Shown piece by piece: positions 17,440 to 26,600 of a stretch of DNA of 34,110 bases (position 1 is its first letter; every line of letters starts with the position of its first letter). This DNA is from an uncultured Bacilli bacterium. Its GTDB lineage: Bacteria; Bacillota_I; Bacilli_A; RF39; UBA660. The stretch lies in NCBI GenBank assembly GCA_947588665.1, contig CANPYU010000182.1:1-34110 (forward strand). The letters are read 5' to 3'. The position numbers and the translations under genes were made by a program. The notes below the pieces were generated by a model, which saw only the letters and a list, made by a program, of their open reading frames with translations, did not search any database and was not told the DNA's origin.

Positions 17440-18402
17440 TTATATCAAATTTCTCAAAATTTCTGTTACATTTTTCATATCTTTTTCTGATGACATTATT
17501 GTTATTAATAAATTTCTATTTTTATTAGCAATAATATATTGACCATTAGATCCATCTCTAAAAATAAAATCATCTCTCGAAATAAAAGTATAATAACCAA
17601 CGCCAACTTTAGGTAATAATCTTTCAGGTTTATATGCTGATGGTGTTTCTAATTGAAGAGAACACATCTCATTTATCCATTTTTCTGGAACAACTTGATT
17701 ATCATTATATCTTCCACTATTTAATAATAACATACCTATTTTATGAAAATCACTATGTTTAAGGTAAAGACCTGTTGATGCAGGACAATACTTTCCATAG
17801 TTGTCCCATCTAAATTCACTGATATCTAATTTATCAAATATATTTTTTTTAATAAAATCAGTTAGATTAATATTAAATTTTTCTTGAAAAAATACCGATA
17901 AAATAAAAGGTTCTACATTGTTATATGCAAATCTAATCCCTACCTCAAAAGGAATATCGTAGTTAAGAGCATAGCCTAATAAATCATTTTTATCAATATC
18001 TTGTATATAACTTTCAGACATCATTTGTTTTTCATATCCTGATGTATGAGTTAATAGATTTCTTACTTTCCATTTCTTTATTTTTTCTAAATTGTTTTTA
18101 TTTGTAATATTTGTAACTTTTTCAATAGATGGAAAAATCAAAGTATCTAACGAAAACATTCCTTTATCAATTGCAATACCAACAGCCATTGCAACCAATA
18201 ATTTAGAACAACTTCTTAACTCGTGTAAACTTTCATTATTATAAAAAACTTTATCAACTTTGCCACATTGTTCTAAAAAAATACTATCAATTTTTAAGCT
18301 CGGTAAAGATTTTTTTAACTCATTTACATTATTTTTTATAGTTTCTATATTAATATTTTCTATATTAATCATCTCACTTTCAAATTGATATTCGCATAGC
18401 AA
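17440..18402 (-). CDS. Cytoplasmic beta-lactamase-fold serine hydrolase, first gene of the Gabija-like operon
   Basis: 320 aa as drawn. It has the class C/PBP-like motifs: S64-C-S-K67 (SxxK), HTSGY at 119-123 and Y160-N-N162 (YxN). The usual third motif (HxG/KTG) is DGSNGQ at 283-288. There is no signal peptide, unlike typical penicillin-binding proteins or beta-lactamases, so it should act in the cytoplasm. The frame opens at TTG 18402, but a -10 box at 18407-18412 puts the transcript start there; ATG 18369 (MINIENIN, 309 aa) is more likely. It ends 10 nt before the OLD gene. Co-transcription suggests a role in the defence system, or it may be a separate passenger. Confidence 0.82.
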   Translation of the reverse strand: MLCEYQFESEMINIENINIETIKNNVNELKKSLPSLKIDSIFLEQCGKVDKVFYNNESLHELRSCSKLLVAMAVGIAIDKGMFSLDTLIFPSIEKVTNITNKNNLEKIKKWKVRNLLTHTSGYEKQMMSESYIQDIDKNDLLGYALNYDIPFEVGIRFAYNNVEPFILSVFFQEKFNINLTDFIKKNIFDKLDISEFRWDNYGKYCPASTGLYLKHSDFHKIGMLLLNSGRYNDNQVVPEKWINEMCSLQLETPSAYKPERLLPKVGVGYYTFISRDDFIFRDGSNGQYIIANKNRNLLITIMSSEKDMKNVTEILRNLI

Positions 18403-18406
18403 TTCT

Positions 18407-18412
18407 ATTATA
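18407..18412 (-). promoter_or_regulatory. Extended -10 promoter of the defence operon
   Basis: The minus strand reads TGGTATAAT. It fixes the likely start codon as ATG 18369. No -35 box is clear. The 165 bp between here and the island end hold no gene. Confidence 0.5.
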
Positions 18413-18578
18413 CCATTATTTTCAGGATAAGTTTAGGGATTTTGCTAATTTACTACATACTAATTTATATATTGCTCTTCACTATCTTAAAATTTTTCCA
18501 TAATAAAAGATACTCTCTTCAAGTACCTTAAATTCCTGTATTTACTTACCAAAATAGTCATTTCTTCTATTTTTGGAT

Positions 18579-18635
18579 CTAACCGATTCCTCCATGTCCT
18601 GGATCAATTACTATCCCTCTTATATTGTTATTCAT
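18579..18635 (-). pseudogene. Start of the split N-acetylmuramoyl-L-alanine amidase
   Basis: ATG 18635 follows a strong GAGGAGG site. The frame reads MNNNIRGIVIDPGHGGIG and then TAG. IDPGHGG is the first zinc-binding motif of Amidase_3. The last two residues come from island DNA. The sequence continues at 10290 (HGGDDPGAIGNG) on the far side of the 8.3-kb insertion. Amidase_3 enzymes cleave the amide bond between the lactyl group of muramic acid and L-Ala in peptidoglycan. At most a useless 18-residue peptide is made now. Confidence 0.85.
18592..18597. other. Attachment site, right end of the island
   Basis: CCATGT (ACATGG on minus) is shared with 10284-10289. The chromosome side carries amidase codons GATCCAGG. 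The island side carries AGGAATCGG. Confidence 0.75.
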
Positions 18636-18670
18636 AATAAAATCCTCCTCAACATAGTGTATGCTAAGAG

Positions 18671-18700
18671 AAAATATTAGTGACAAAAGACTAATATTTT
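18671..18700. other. Hairpin upstream of the amidase start
   Basis: AAAATATTAGT (18671-18681) and ACTAATATTTT (18690-18700) form a perfect 11-bp stem. It lies in the likely 5' leader of the amidase gene. No other feature is seen in 18640-18750. Confidence 0.4.
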
Positions 18701-18757
18701 AATCTGTATAATTTAATAAATTGAAACAAACTCTTAAAATATTTTTAATTAAAAGCA

Positions 18758-18790
18758 TTATAAAAGGATGATTTACATCACCCTCTATAA
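18758..18790 (-). terminator. Probable terminator of the nucleotidyltransferase-like gene
   Basis: TTATA plus AGG(A)TGAT pairs with ATCA(C)CCT plus TATAA around a short loop. On minus it is followed by TTTT. It lies about 145 nt after the gene's stop. The rest of 18791-18933 holds nothing I can name. Confidence 0.4.
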
Positions 18791-18933
18791 TAAGACTCAT
18801 TTATCAAATTTATTTTTAACAACACTATTTTACAAATAAAGATTTAATTTTTTATACATTATATAACTAAAACATATATTATAAAGTAACAATTAATTAG
18901 TAATCTTATATTTACATTTACTTTTAACTAACT

Positions 18934-19436
18934 TTACTTAAAATTACTCTTTTGTAATTGTTCTTCAATAAATTTTATTTTTTTAACATCTTGTTTTTCT
19001 TTTTTATTTACTCTATATCCATCTTGAGAAGATTTTTTATATACTTTTAAATATTGTTCTAATGTTAAAAGTAAGAATTTAGAATCACTATCTTCATAGT
19101 TTGGTATTTCTTCTATATCAATATCAGCAAATTCTTTTAGATTTTCTATACTTGCATACGAATAATCAATATCATTCTTTCTAAAAGTGTGTTCATGTTC
19201 ATCAATCAAAACATAATCATTACTTTCAAGATATTTTCTAAATTTAGGCCAATTTTCTCCTTTTACAAATATTTCTGGAATTAAAATATCGATATCATCA
19301 GAATTTAATAATGAATCTGTTAAAACTTCTAATCCTAGTGTTCCATATAATAATGGAACTATTCCAAATTCATTATTTAATTCTTGTGCATTTTTTAAAA
19401 ATCCTATATATTTTTTCTTTTTAACTTAGTTTTCAT
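18934..19436 (-). pseudogene. Nucleotidyltransferase-fold protein gene with a frameshift near its start
   Basis: The main frame, read from about 19428, gives KKYIGFLKNAQELNNEFG, LLYGTLGLEVLTDSLLNS, DDIDILIPE and on to LQKSNFK at 18934. YGT...DIDI fits the hG[GS]...Dh[DE]h core of nucleotidyltransferases (Thr in place of Ser). That frame has no start codon before a TAA. In another frame, ATG 19436 overlaps the flavodoxin stop as ATGA and reads MKTKLKRKNI before TAG. A one-base change in the A-rich stretch 19411-19420 would join the two. So the gene is broken, phase-variable, or there is a sequencing error. TTG 19209 would give a stub without the motif. Function unknown. Confidence 0.6.
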
Positions 19437-19951
19437 ACCCATGACTCTATTTTATCTTTCGAATTATATACAAGTGAACCTTTTATAGCAAGTCCTTCCT
19501 TTACATCTGCTCCTTTACATATTGTTTGTATCTGTTCTTTAATATTTCCCATTCCTGAACCCTCATGAGTAGTAAATGGTCTTATAATTTTACCTGTAAA
19601 ATCTAATTTATTTAAAGCAGTTACCATTTCTTCAGGAAGTAAATCCCAATAAACAGGTGACCCTATATAAATAACTTCATAAGGAGTAATATCACCTACT
19701 TCATTTACTATAGGTGCATTATGACTAGATTGTCTTTTCTTAGCCTCTTCTATACAAGTATTATAATCTTTAGGATATTGATTTAGTGGTTCTATTTTAA
19801 TCATATCTGCATTTGTTAATTCTTTAATATATTCAGCAACTACTTCTGTATTACCTTTGTCAATATATCCAACTGCATAATTTTCATCAGCACGACTAAA
19901 ATATATAATTAAACTCTTTTTATATTTATAATTTACATTATTTTCAAACAT
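19433..19951 (-). CDS. Flavodoxin
   Basis: 172 aa. The FMN phosphate loop region reads LIIYFSRADENYAVGYIDKGNTEVVAEYI (about 14-42). Later YIGSPVYWDLLPEEM and FTTHEGSGMG match the flavin-contact loops of the Flavodoxin_4 group. It is a small electron carrier or quinone-reductase-like protein. The frame ends ESWV at a TGA overlapping the ATG of the nucleotidyltransferase-like gene (ATGA), so the two are translationally coupled. There is no signal peptide. It is about the normal length for the family. Confidence 0.88.
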   Translation of the reverse strand: MFENNVNYKYKKSLIIYFSRADENYAVGYIDKGNTEVVAEYIKELTNADMIKIEPLNQYPKDYNTCIEEAKKRQSSHNAPIVNEVGDITPYEVIYIGSPVYWDLLPEEMVTALNKLDFTGKIIRPFTTHEGSGMGNIKEQIQTICKGADVKEGLAIKGSLVYNSKDKIESWV

Positions 19952-20024
19952 TATTCACATCTTTCCTTTCAATATAAAATATTCATTAAATCATGTAAAA
20001 ATTATGTATAATTTTTATAATATA

Positions 20025-22478
20025 TTACTTTTTCTTATCATCTTTTTTAGTTCTATCCATCCCTAACAATACATCATAAATATTGTTTATAAACATGAAT
20101 AAATTTTTATATTCATCTAAAGTTATTTCATTATTACCTAGCATACTTCTTAATTCTGTTAATATTCTTATTTTTTGATCTTCTAACTCATCAGCATCCT
20201 TATAAAATTTTTCTGGAATATTTCCATTTTTAATTTCAAAATAATGAGTATCAAATAAAGTAATTAGTTTTAGTTTACTAACTATTTTATCAATTATTTC
20301 TCTATATCTTTGTGTTCTTAATTTATTACTATCAACTATTTCATCAGTGTGATTAGCTTTTCTTATTTCTAAATTTAAATATCTAATTTCTTCTACAATT
20401 TTGTCTATATCATACATAATATTATTTAATTGCTCATTATAATCTATTGTTAATTTATTTTGGTTATTATTGATAAGTCTTTCTAATTCTACAACTGTAT
20501 ATTGATATTCAAATTTACAAAATTTTAATCTTTCTTGTAGTCTTTCTAATCTAGATATATTTGTTTCAACATTACTATTTTCTGTATAGTCTAAGTCTCC
20601 ATCAACAATTTTTATTATCTCAATATTTGTTAATTTTCTCTGTATGTTATCTGTTTGTTTCATTTTTTCAATAATTTCTTTAAATATACTTTCTTTTGTT
20701 GAATCATATAGTGTACTTTTTGGCGATATATATCCCCTATTACCATGCATTGTAGCTACTACAAGTTCACCATTTTCCATACCAATTGTTAGTATGATAT
20801 TATCATTTATAACACTATCAATTATTTTTTGTTGTTCTATTATAGATAACTTTTCAAATTCATTAGAAAAATAATAGTCTAAAGCTGCATTCCTTAACTT
20901 TTTTTCGTTAATAAAGAATGCTTGATCATTAATATATTCCTGAGTTTGCTTATAAGATTCAATTATTTCAGTTACTTGTTCATCAGTTAATTCGTTTATT
21001 TTAGATTCTTTCAATTTCTTTATAGCAGACCACTTTAATTTACTTTCAGGACAAACAGAATACACACGAGATTGTTTACAATAACCAATTTTTTCATTTA
21101 AAATAAGTGAGTTTGGTATATAACCTTTTAATTTATTCAACTCTAAATTAACAATATTATTTAATCTAGTAAAATTCTTATCTAGAATTTCAATATAATC
21201 ATCAAAGATTGCTACAAAAATATATAAATTCTTTTTTTCTATTCCCTGTAATTCATACTTTTCCAATCTTTTTAATCCAGTTTTTCCAGATAAATACATC
21301 AAAAAAGAATTTATATTTTGTAAATTTTCTGTAAATATTTTTTCTATTTCATGTTGTTCTTTAAGTAATTCTTCTTTTATATCAACAAACTTGGCTGTAG
21401 ATATATTGATTTCTTTTGTCTCACCATTTATTTTAATTTTTCTAATATTACCATATGTTGAAATAGAATAATTAACTTTCTTCGTTACTTTACAATCTCC
21501 AGATTTACTTATTAATACATCTACCCCGCCTATCGTAGTAATTAAAATTGGTTCATTAAAATCAGAATATTCGTGCAGTTTTTTAATATTTTCAATATAC
21601 TTTTGTAAATAATCACAATATATTCCATAAACAGGATTATTAATATTGATTCCATTATTAGCAATAAAACTTCTAATTGCAGATTTTATTTCTTTATCTA
21701 TATATTCTTCGTCTTTTACAGGAGAACACAAAATTTTTTCTATTAAGTTTTTAAGTTCATAAAATGAATGTTTATCAATATTAACTAAGGCTAATTGTAT
21801 CATTTTTCTTTGAGCATTAATATATGATTCATCTTTGGATGCAGTAATCATAGAATAACCTTTTTCACTAAACTTTTCAGTATATTCTTTTGTATATTTG
21901 AAAAAATTATACCACTGTGGAGATGACACATAAGAGTCAATTCCACCAGATAAAAATAATTTATAATTATTTACATTACCTGTTAATAAATTTACAAACT
22001 CTAACATTTTTACTTGTGGTTCATATGACTTAAAACCATCATTTGGATAGATTTGTCTTGTTAACATTTCAGTTAATGCTTCATTAACAAAAGTGGGAAT
22101 TATATTTTTTATCTCCTGCATTACTAAAAAATGAATAATCTCATGACAAAGTATATGTTCAATATATTGAGTTTCTGCATTAATATATGAAATATCAACA
22201 CAAATTCGATTTTCTTCACGAACGTAAAAACCAGCTGCGCCTATTTTTGAAGGTTCATCACTTACTTCAAATTTAAATTTCTTACTTTTTTCTTCACTTA
22301 ATAAATATTTTTCTATATACTCTTTATAATCTTTTATTCCTAAATAGTCATTGGCACTAAAATATTGATGTAATTTTTTCATTACGTTAATAAAATAAGG
22401 AATTAATCTTTCATCTATATCTATTTGTTCTAATATATCTTTCCTTATAAAATATAAAAAATCATTACTTACTTTCAT
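20025..22478 (-). CDS. Large cytoplasmic HExxH metalloprotease-like protein
   Basis: 817 aa. HILCHEIIHFLV carries HExxH (H112, E113, H116), with NEALTE (E133/E137) about 20 residues on, the spacing of gluzincin-type zinc peptidases. The rest was not recognised: a mixed middle part and, from about 650, long charged helices (ISRLERLQERLKFCKFEYQY..., NNIMYDIDKIVEEIRYLNLEI) likely to be coiled coil. The tail is very basic and acidic (DRTKKDDKKK). There is no signal peptide or membrane segment, so the target should be inside the cell or delivered otherwise. It is divergent from the FtsK-like gene across 144 bp. AGGAG precedes the ATG. Confidence 0.7.
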   Translation of the reverse strand: MKVSNDFLYFIRKDILEQIDIDERLIPYFINVMKKLHQYFSANDYLGIKDYKEYIEKYLLSEEKSKKFKFEVSDEPSKIGAAGFYVREENRICVDISYINAETQYIEHILCHEIIHFLVMQEIKNIIPTFVNEALTEMLTRQIYPNDGFKSYEPQVKMLEFVNLLTGNVNNYKLFLSGGIDSYVSSPQWYNFFKYTKEYTEKFSEKGYSMITASKDESYINAQRKMIQLALVNIDKHSFYELKNLIEKILCSPVKDEEYIDKEIKSAIRSFIANNGININNPVYGIYCDYLQKYIENIKKLHEYSDFNEPILITTIGGVDVLISKSGDCKVTKKVNYSISTYGNIRKIKINGETKEINISTAKFVDIKEELLKEQHEIEKIFTENLQNINSFLMYLSGKTGLKRLEKYELQGIEKKNLYIFVAIFDDYIEILDKNFTRLNNIVNLELNKLKGYIPNSLILNEKIGYCKQSRVYSVCPESKLKWSAIKKLKESKINELTDEQVTEIIESYKQTQEYINDQAFFINEKKLRNAALDYYFSNEFEKLSIIEQQKIIDSVINDNIILTIGMENGELVVATMHGNRGYISPKSTLYDSTKESIFKEIIEKMKQTDNIQRKLTNIEIIKIVDGDLDYTENSNVETNISRLERLQERLKFCKFEYQYTVVELERLINNNQNKLTIDYNEQLNNIMYDIDKIVEEIRYLNLEIRKANHTDEIVDSNKLRTQRYREIIDKIVSKLKLITLFDTHYFEIKNGNIPEKFYKDADELEDQKIRILTELRSMLGNNEITLDEYKNLFMFINNIYDVLLGMDRTKKDDKKK

Positions 22479-22500
22479 ATTACTTTCTCCTATTATTTAT

Positions 22501-22506
22501 AGTATA
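22501..22506 (-). promoter_or_regulatory. Extended -10 promoter of the HExxH gene
   Basis: The minus strand reads TGTTATACT about 22 nt before the start codon, with AGGAG in between. Confidence 0.5.
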
Positions 22507-22567
22507 ACATTTTTTTAATTCTAAAAAAAATAAATCTTAAATTATATGTAAAATTTCTTTATTTTTA

Positions 22568-22606
22568 ATATAATTTAAATAAATTATTTAAATTATATGA
22601 TACAAT
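22568..22606 (+). promoter_or_regulatory. 31-bp perfect palindrome plus -10 box of the FtsK-like gene
   Basis: ATATAATTTAAATAA (22568-22582) and TTATTTAAATTATAT (22584-22598) are perfect inverted arms around a single A. TGATACAAT (-10 at 22601-22606) follows at once, then AGGTGATGAT and the ATG at 22623. The palindrome covers the -35 zone and lies between two divergent genes, so it looks like an operator. Confidence 0.55.
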
Positions 22607-22622
22607 TACTCTAGGTGATGAT

Positions 22623-23381
22623 ATGAATTTTAAAGATATACTTAATATGGAACGTGGTAAAACTGAAGTTTTTTTTGGATATAATGATGACAAAGCAGAA
22701 AAAATAGACTTAAAAAATTGTCCAAGTGTAATTATTACTGGCTCAACAGGAACTAGTAAATCAGTAATGTTACATCAAATATTACTACAATTAATAAAGA
22801 ATAATAATCCAGATGAATTAAAAATTGTTTCAATTAATCCAACAAAAGTTGAATTAAAACCATATCTTTTTACTAAATATAGTTATAATAAAGATATCTC
22901 TTTAAAATGTGATGACTTTAATTCTATAATAAATATTATTCAAAATAGAATTAACCTTTTTTGTGAAAACTCTGTTAATGATTTTGATGAATATAATAAA
23001 TTACAAACTAAAGATTTACCAATAATAGTAATTGCTATTGATGAAGCAACGTTTTTACTAAATGAAGAAAATAGTGAAGAAAAATTAAAATGGATCATAG
23101 AAAAATGTAAAAGTACAGGTATTATACTTCTACTTACTACAAATGATATATATAGTAAATTTTTTGATAAAGGATATAATACATTAGCAAATATTAGAAT
23201 ATCATTTGACTTTGTATCAAATGAAGATAGTAAGCAAACTAATTTACTTAATTGTGATAAACTTAAGTTAGATGAATTTTTAATGGAAATAAATAATGAT
23301 GTTTCTCAAAAGAAATATAAAACGTTTTATTTTGAAGACAATATTATAGATGATATATTAAAAAAAGAAGAGACTATTTGA
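22623..23381 (+). CDS. Single-domain FtsK/SpoIIIE-like ATPase
   Basis: 252 aa, the only plus-strand gene in the window. It has SVIITGSTGTSKSVMLHQIL (about 35-54), with the P-loop GSTGTSKS, then IVSINPTKVELKPY, and Walker B PIIVIAIDEATFLL. This is the motor core of FtsK-type translocases without the N-terminal membrane part or the gamma domain. The P-loop has Ser where GxxxxGK[ST] expects Gly just before Lys, so ATP use may be altered. Stand-alone FtsK cores occur in conjugation, phage packaging and type VII secretion. It ends at a strong terminator. Confidence 0.75.
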   Translation: MNFKDILNMERGKTEVFFGYNDDKAEKIDLKNCPSVIITGSTGTSKSVMLHQILLQLIKNNNPDELKIVSINPTKVELKPYLFTKYSYNKDISLKCDDFNSIINIIQNRINLFCENSVNDFDEYNKLQTKDLPIIVIAIDEATFLLNEENSEEKLKWIIEKCKSTGIILLLTTNDIYSKFFDKGYNTLANIRISFDFVSNEDSKQTNLLNCDKLKLDEFLMEINNDVSQKKYKTFYFEDNIIDDILKKEETI

Positions 23382-23424
23382 AGTAAACAATATTTCATAT
23401 GCTTCAAATTAATCTCTTTTTTTT
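23376..23424 (+). terminator. Terminator of the FtsK-like gene
   Basis: ATTTGAAG (23376-23383) pairs with CTTCAAAT (23402-23409). The lower stem can extend to AGAGA/TCTCT. Eight or nine T follow (23416-23424). It overlaps the stop region of the convergent 54 aa gene. Confidence 0.7.
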
Positions 23425-23587
23425 ATATTTCATCTTCTACTAATGTAGATATTCCCATTTTTTTCTCTAATCTTTGTTTTATATTTAGTAAATTTTCTTT
23501 CCTTAATTCATCTTTTGATGTTTTACTAAGTATACCAAGAATATATACTAGCTTTTCTGATTCACTTAAATTTTTTCCTTTTCTCAT
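23423..23587 (-). CDS. Small unknown protein (54 aa)
   Basis: ATG 23587 follows AGGAGTG at 8 nt. The product begins MRKGKNLSESEKLVYILGIL and ends ISTLVEDEI. It is charged and helical, with no membrane segment. It lies 21 nt after the giant repeat protein on the same strand and is probably co-transcribed with it. It was not recognised. Its stop codon sits inside the T-run of the opposing terminator. Confidence 0.5.
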   Translation of the reverse strand: MRKGKNLSESEKLVYILGILSKTSKDELRKENLLNIKQRLEKKMGISTLVEDEI

Positions 23588-23608
23588 TATAAAATCACTC
23601 CTATTACA

Positions 23609-26600
23609 TTAATTTTGTCTATCTAATATTTCTTTTAAATCTATTGTAGAAATATCATTGTGTATAGAATATGCATTTATTAATCTAAGTGCATCATCTA
23701 ATCTAGATTCTGATTCATTCAAATTATCATATAATTTCAAAAATAAATCATATCTTTCTTTTAAACCTAAGCTTCTTGTATATATAATATTTACTAAATC
23801 ATCTTCTTTTAATGAAGATATATCTTCATCCATGTATTTTTCCATACACTTACTATTTTTTGTATTATATTTATCTCTATTAATCATATAAATAGGTATA
23901 TTGAAATATTGTGCAGCTTTCTTAGATTCAGTGTTAATATATCCATCAAAACATACTATAAAATTTGGTTGAACACGATGTCCATAATCTGAACTCATAC
24001 TACTAAATGCATTTATTCCTATAGTATTAAAGCTAGAACTTACGCTATTTAATACATTTGGAAGCATATATTCACTTGATTGTATATTAGAGTTTAAATT
24101 TTTTCCTAAGTTTTCAATTACAACATCTCTTCTACTCATGAACATTAATGAATCTTTTGATATCTCATTAAATCCATAATATACTGCATTTTTATTTCCA
24201 TGATCTACACAACTTATATGTTTATCACTAATTAAATTAGTAAGAATTACATCAGTATTTAATTCGTTCCACATACAAGGATTATCAATAACTTCCATAG
24301 AACTATTTTTAAATTGATTGTTTTGGTGTGGTTGACTATATACTAATAAATTAAATGGTTCACCTTCCAAACTTACTACATCTATCTTTGATTGAGGTAA
24401 TATATAATTTCCATTTATATCAGTAAATCCTACACCATTAATACCTGACACTTTTGAACAAACAACTGTATCAGATTCACTACTATATCTAAATAATGAA
24501 TTATTCAAACAAGATGAATAATATTGTTTTAACTTAATATCTAAACTATCTAAAGAAGTAAACACATTTCCAATATCTTTTATTTCTTCATATTTAAGCT
24601 TTAATTCATCTACGTCATCACTTTTACAAATTTCTCTTACTATTTCAATTATAGCTTCATCCATTACTGATAAAATATCACTTTTAAGTATATATTCATT
24701 AACAAATTTTTCATTAAATAATCCATAACTATCAAACATTGATACAGTTTCTTCTAAAGATGTATTAAATAAATTTTCTAAAATACCATCTTTTAATACA
24801 TTAATATCACTAGAATTAATTTTATCCTTCAAAACACGCATACTATATTCATCATATTTATTTAAATCACTTATATTCTGAACATTATATTTGTTATTAC
24901 TTAATAAAATATTTTTAAGATTAATTATTTGATTTTGATTTAAAGTTACATTATCAGTAATTAGTGAATTAATTAAATCTTTAAGACTATTATAATTAAT
25001 AAGTGCAAAATGTAAAATTTTCTCATCATATATTGGTAATTTTTTTAAATAAGAAATCCACTTATTAAGTATCTCATCTTTATTTATAATTGCATCTATA
25101 ATTACCTCATGCGCTCCACTATTGTATTTTAAAATACTTGTTATTACATCATAACCATATTCTTGTATAACATCATCTTCTAACAATATAGCATTCAAAG
25201 TAGGACTATTAACATCTAATTGTGGTCTTACTTTAATTAACTTACTAAATTTCTTCTCTAAATCCTCAATTGTGGCATTTTTAACACCTAATTTATTCAA
25301 AAGAATTAAGTATCTTAAAGTTTGATTATTTTCTTTAAAATAATCATATAATAAATTTCCCATAGTTTTAGCATTCAACATATCTGATGCCTTACTACGT
25401 AAATAATTAAATAAATTAATATCGCTCTTTATGTTTTCTCCACATATTTTAATTATATCTAAAAAATCAGTGCTATCAAATAAACCTATCATGTATGAAA
25501 AAGTTGTATCTAGGCAACAAGCAATATCAGTATTTGCAAAGTACTTTAGTAATACTGGATTTTCATTAAAATCATCTAAAGTAAATAACCTATTATAAAA
25601 TTTATGTTTTATATCTTCTGGAGTATTATCAGTTAAGAATAAAGATGGATATGCTGCTTTAAAATGTGTAGGCATATTTTCATCATACAATATATCTCCA
25701 CGTATTATATTTAAATATATTAAACTATCTATCTGTTCTAAGAATTCTTCATTATTTATTTGTTCATCAAATTCTATCTTACTAAATCCCATTTTTTCAT
25801 TTACTTTATCAAGATATGTATGATATGAAAGTAATATTTCTAATCCTTCTTCATTTTCAAATAGATATTTTACAAAAGTAACTAAGTTTTCTATTTTTCT
25901 TTTTGGATTATCAGGATTACTATTATCTGTAAACACTATAGGCATATAGTCAAAGAATAACTCTATATCTAATCCTTCAAAATATTTTTTTTCATCTTTA
26001 TTCTCAATTATATATTTAGCATTTATTTGTCTATTATAAAACATATCATGTAATTCCTTAGGTGCCTTATAACTAATAAATACATTAGGATATTTTTCCT
26101 TCATAGATTTCGATAAATTTGAAGAATATTTAATATTTGCTTTAATTATTAATTCATATAATTTGTCGTTTATCTTAGTTATTATATCTTGTATTGTATC
26201 ATTACAACTAAATTGTATTGGTGGTATATACGCCTTTTGTGATAATTTTTCATATGATGAAAATATTATTTCAAAAACATCTGCATAGTCAGTTATTATT
26301 TTTATTGTTTCTTCAAAGCCTAATTTTTCTTCTAAAAATTTATATACATTTTCTTTATTATAATAATATCCATCATCACTAGTACTTATTCTTACATATA
26401 AAGGACTAAAAATAGTACTTAATTTTTTTCCAATTAAATAAGATATACAATTATAATGATTTCTAACAAATATAGGATTTAAAGACTTAGTATAAAATGA
26501 CTCTTGGAAATCTTCTGGTGCATTTTTATCTACAAACAATTCCGGATTTAACTCTCTAAATTCACCCATAATTATGCTATAGTCTACAAGTTTATTGAAA

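Larger units (their letters stand above)
10284..18597. mobile_element. 8.3-kb serine-recombinase island inserted in an amidase gene, carrying a Gabija-like operon
   Basis: The two amidase pieces join in frame across ACATGG to give DPGHGGDDPGAIGNG, the expected Amidase_3 motif. That defines the insertion to within a few bases. Joining the island's own ends gives TCCTCCACATGGAGGA, a near-palindrome as expected for a recombinase attP. Contents in minus-strand order: serine hydrolase, OLD nuclease, UvrD-like helicase, structured non-coding stretch, 207 aa protein, winged-helix protein, 47 aa protein, serine recombinase, DinD. No relaxase or conjugation gene is seen, so transfer would need a helper. 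Confidence 0.82.

Noticed and set aside
18934..19209. 91 aa protein starting at TTG 19209
   Set aside because: The conserved nucleotidyltransferase part continues in the same frame well upstream, so this start is an artefact of the frameshift.
20644..20874. 76-codon plus-strand frame inside the HExxH protein gene
   Set aside because: Antisense shadow without a ribosome site.
23658..23891. 77-codon plus-strand frame at the end of the giant gene
   Set aside because: Antisense to the C-terminal part of the giant protein.
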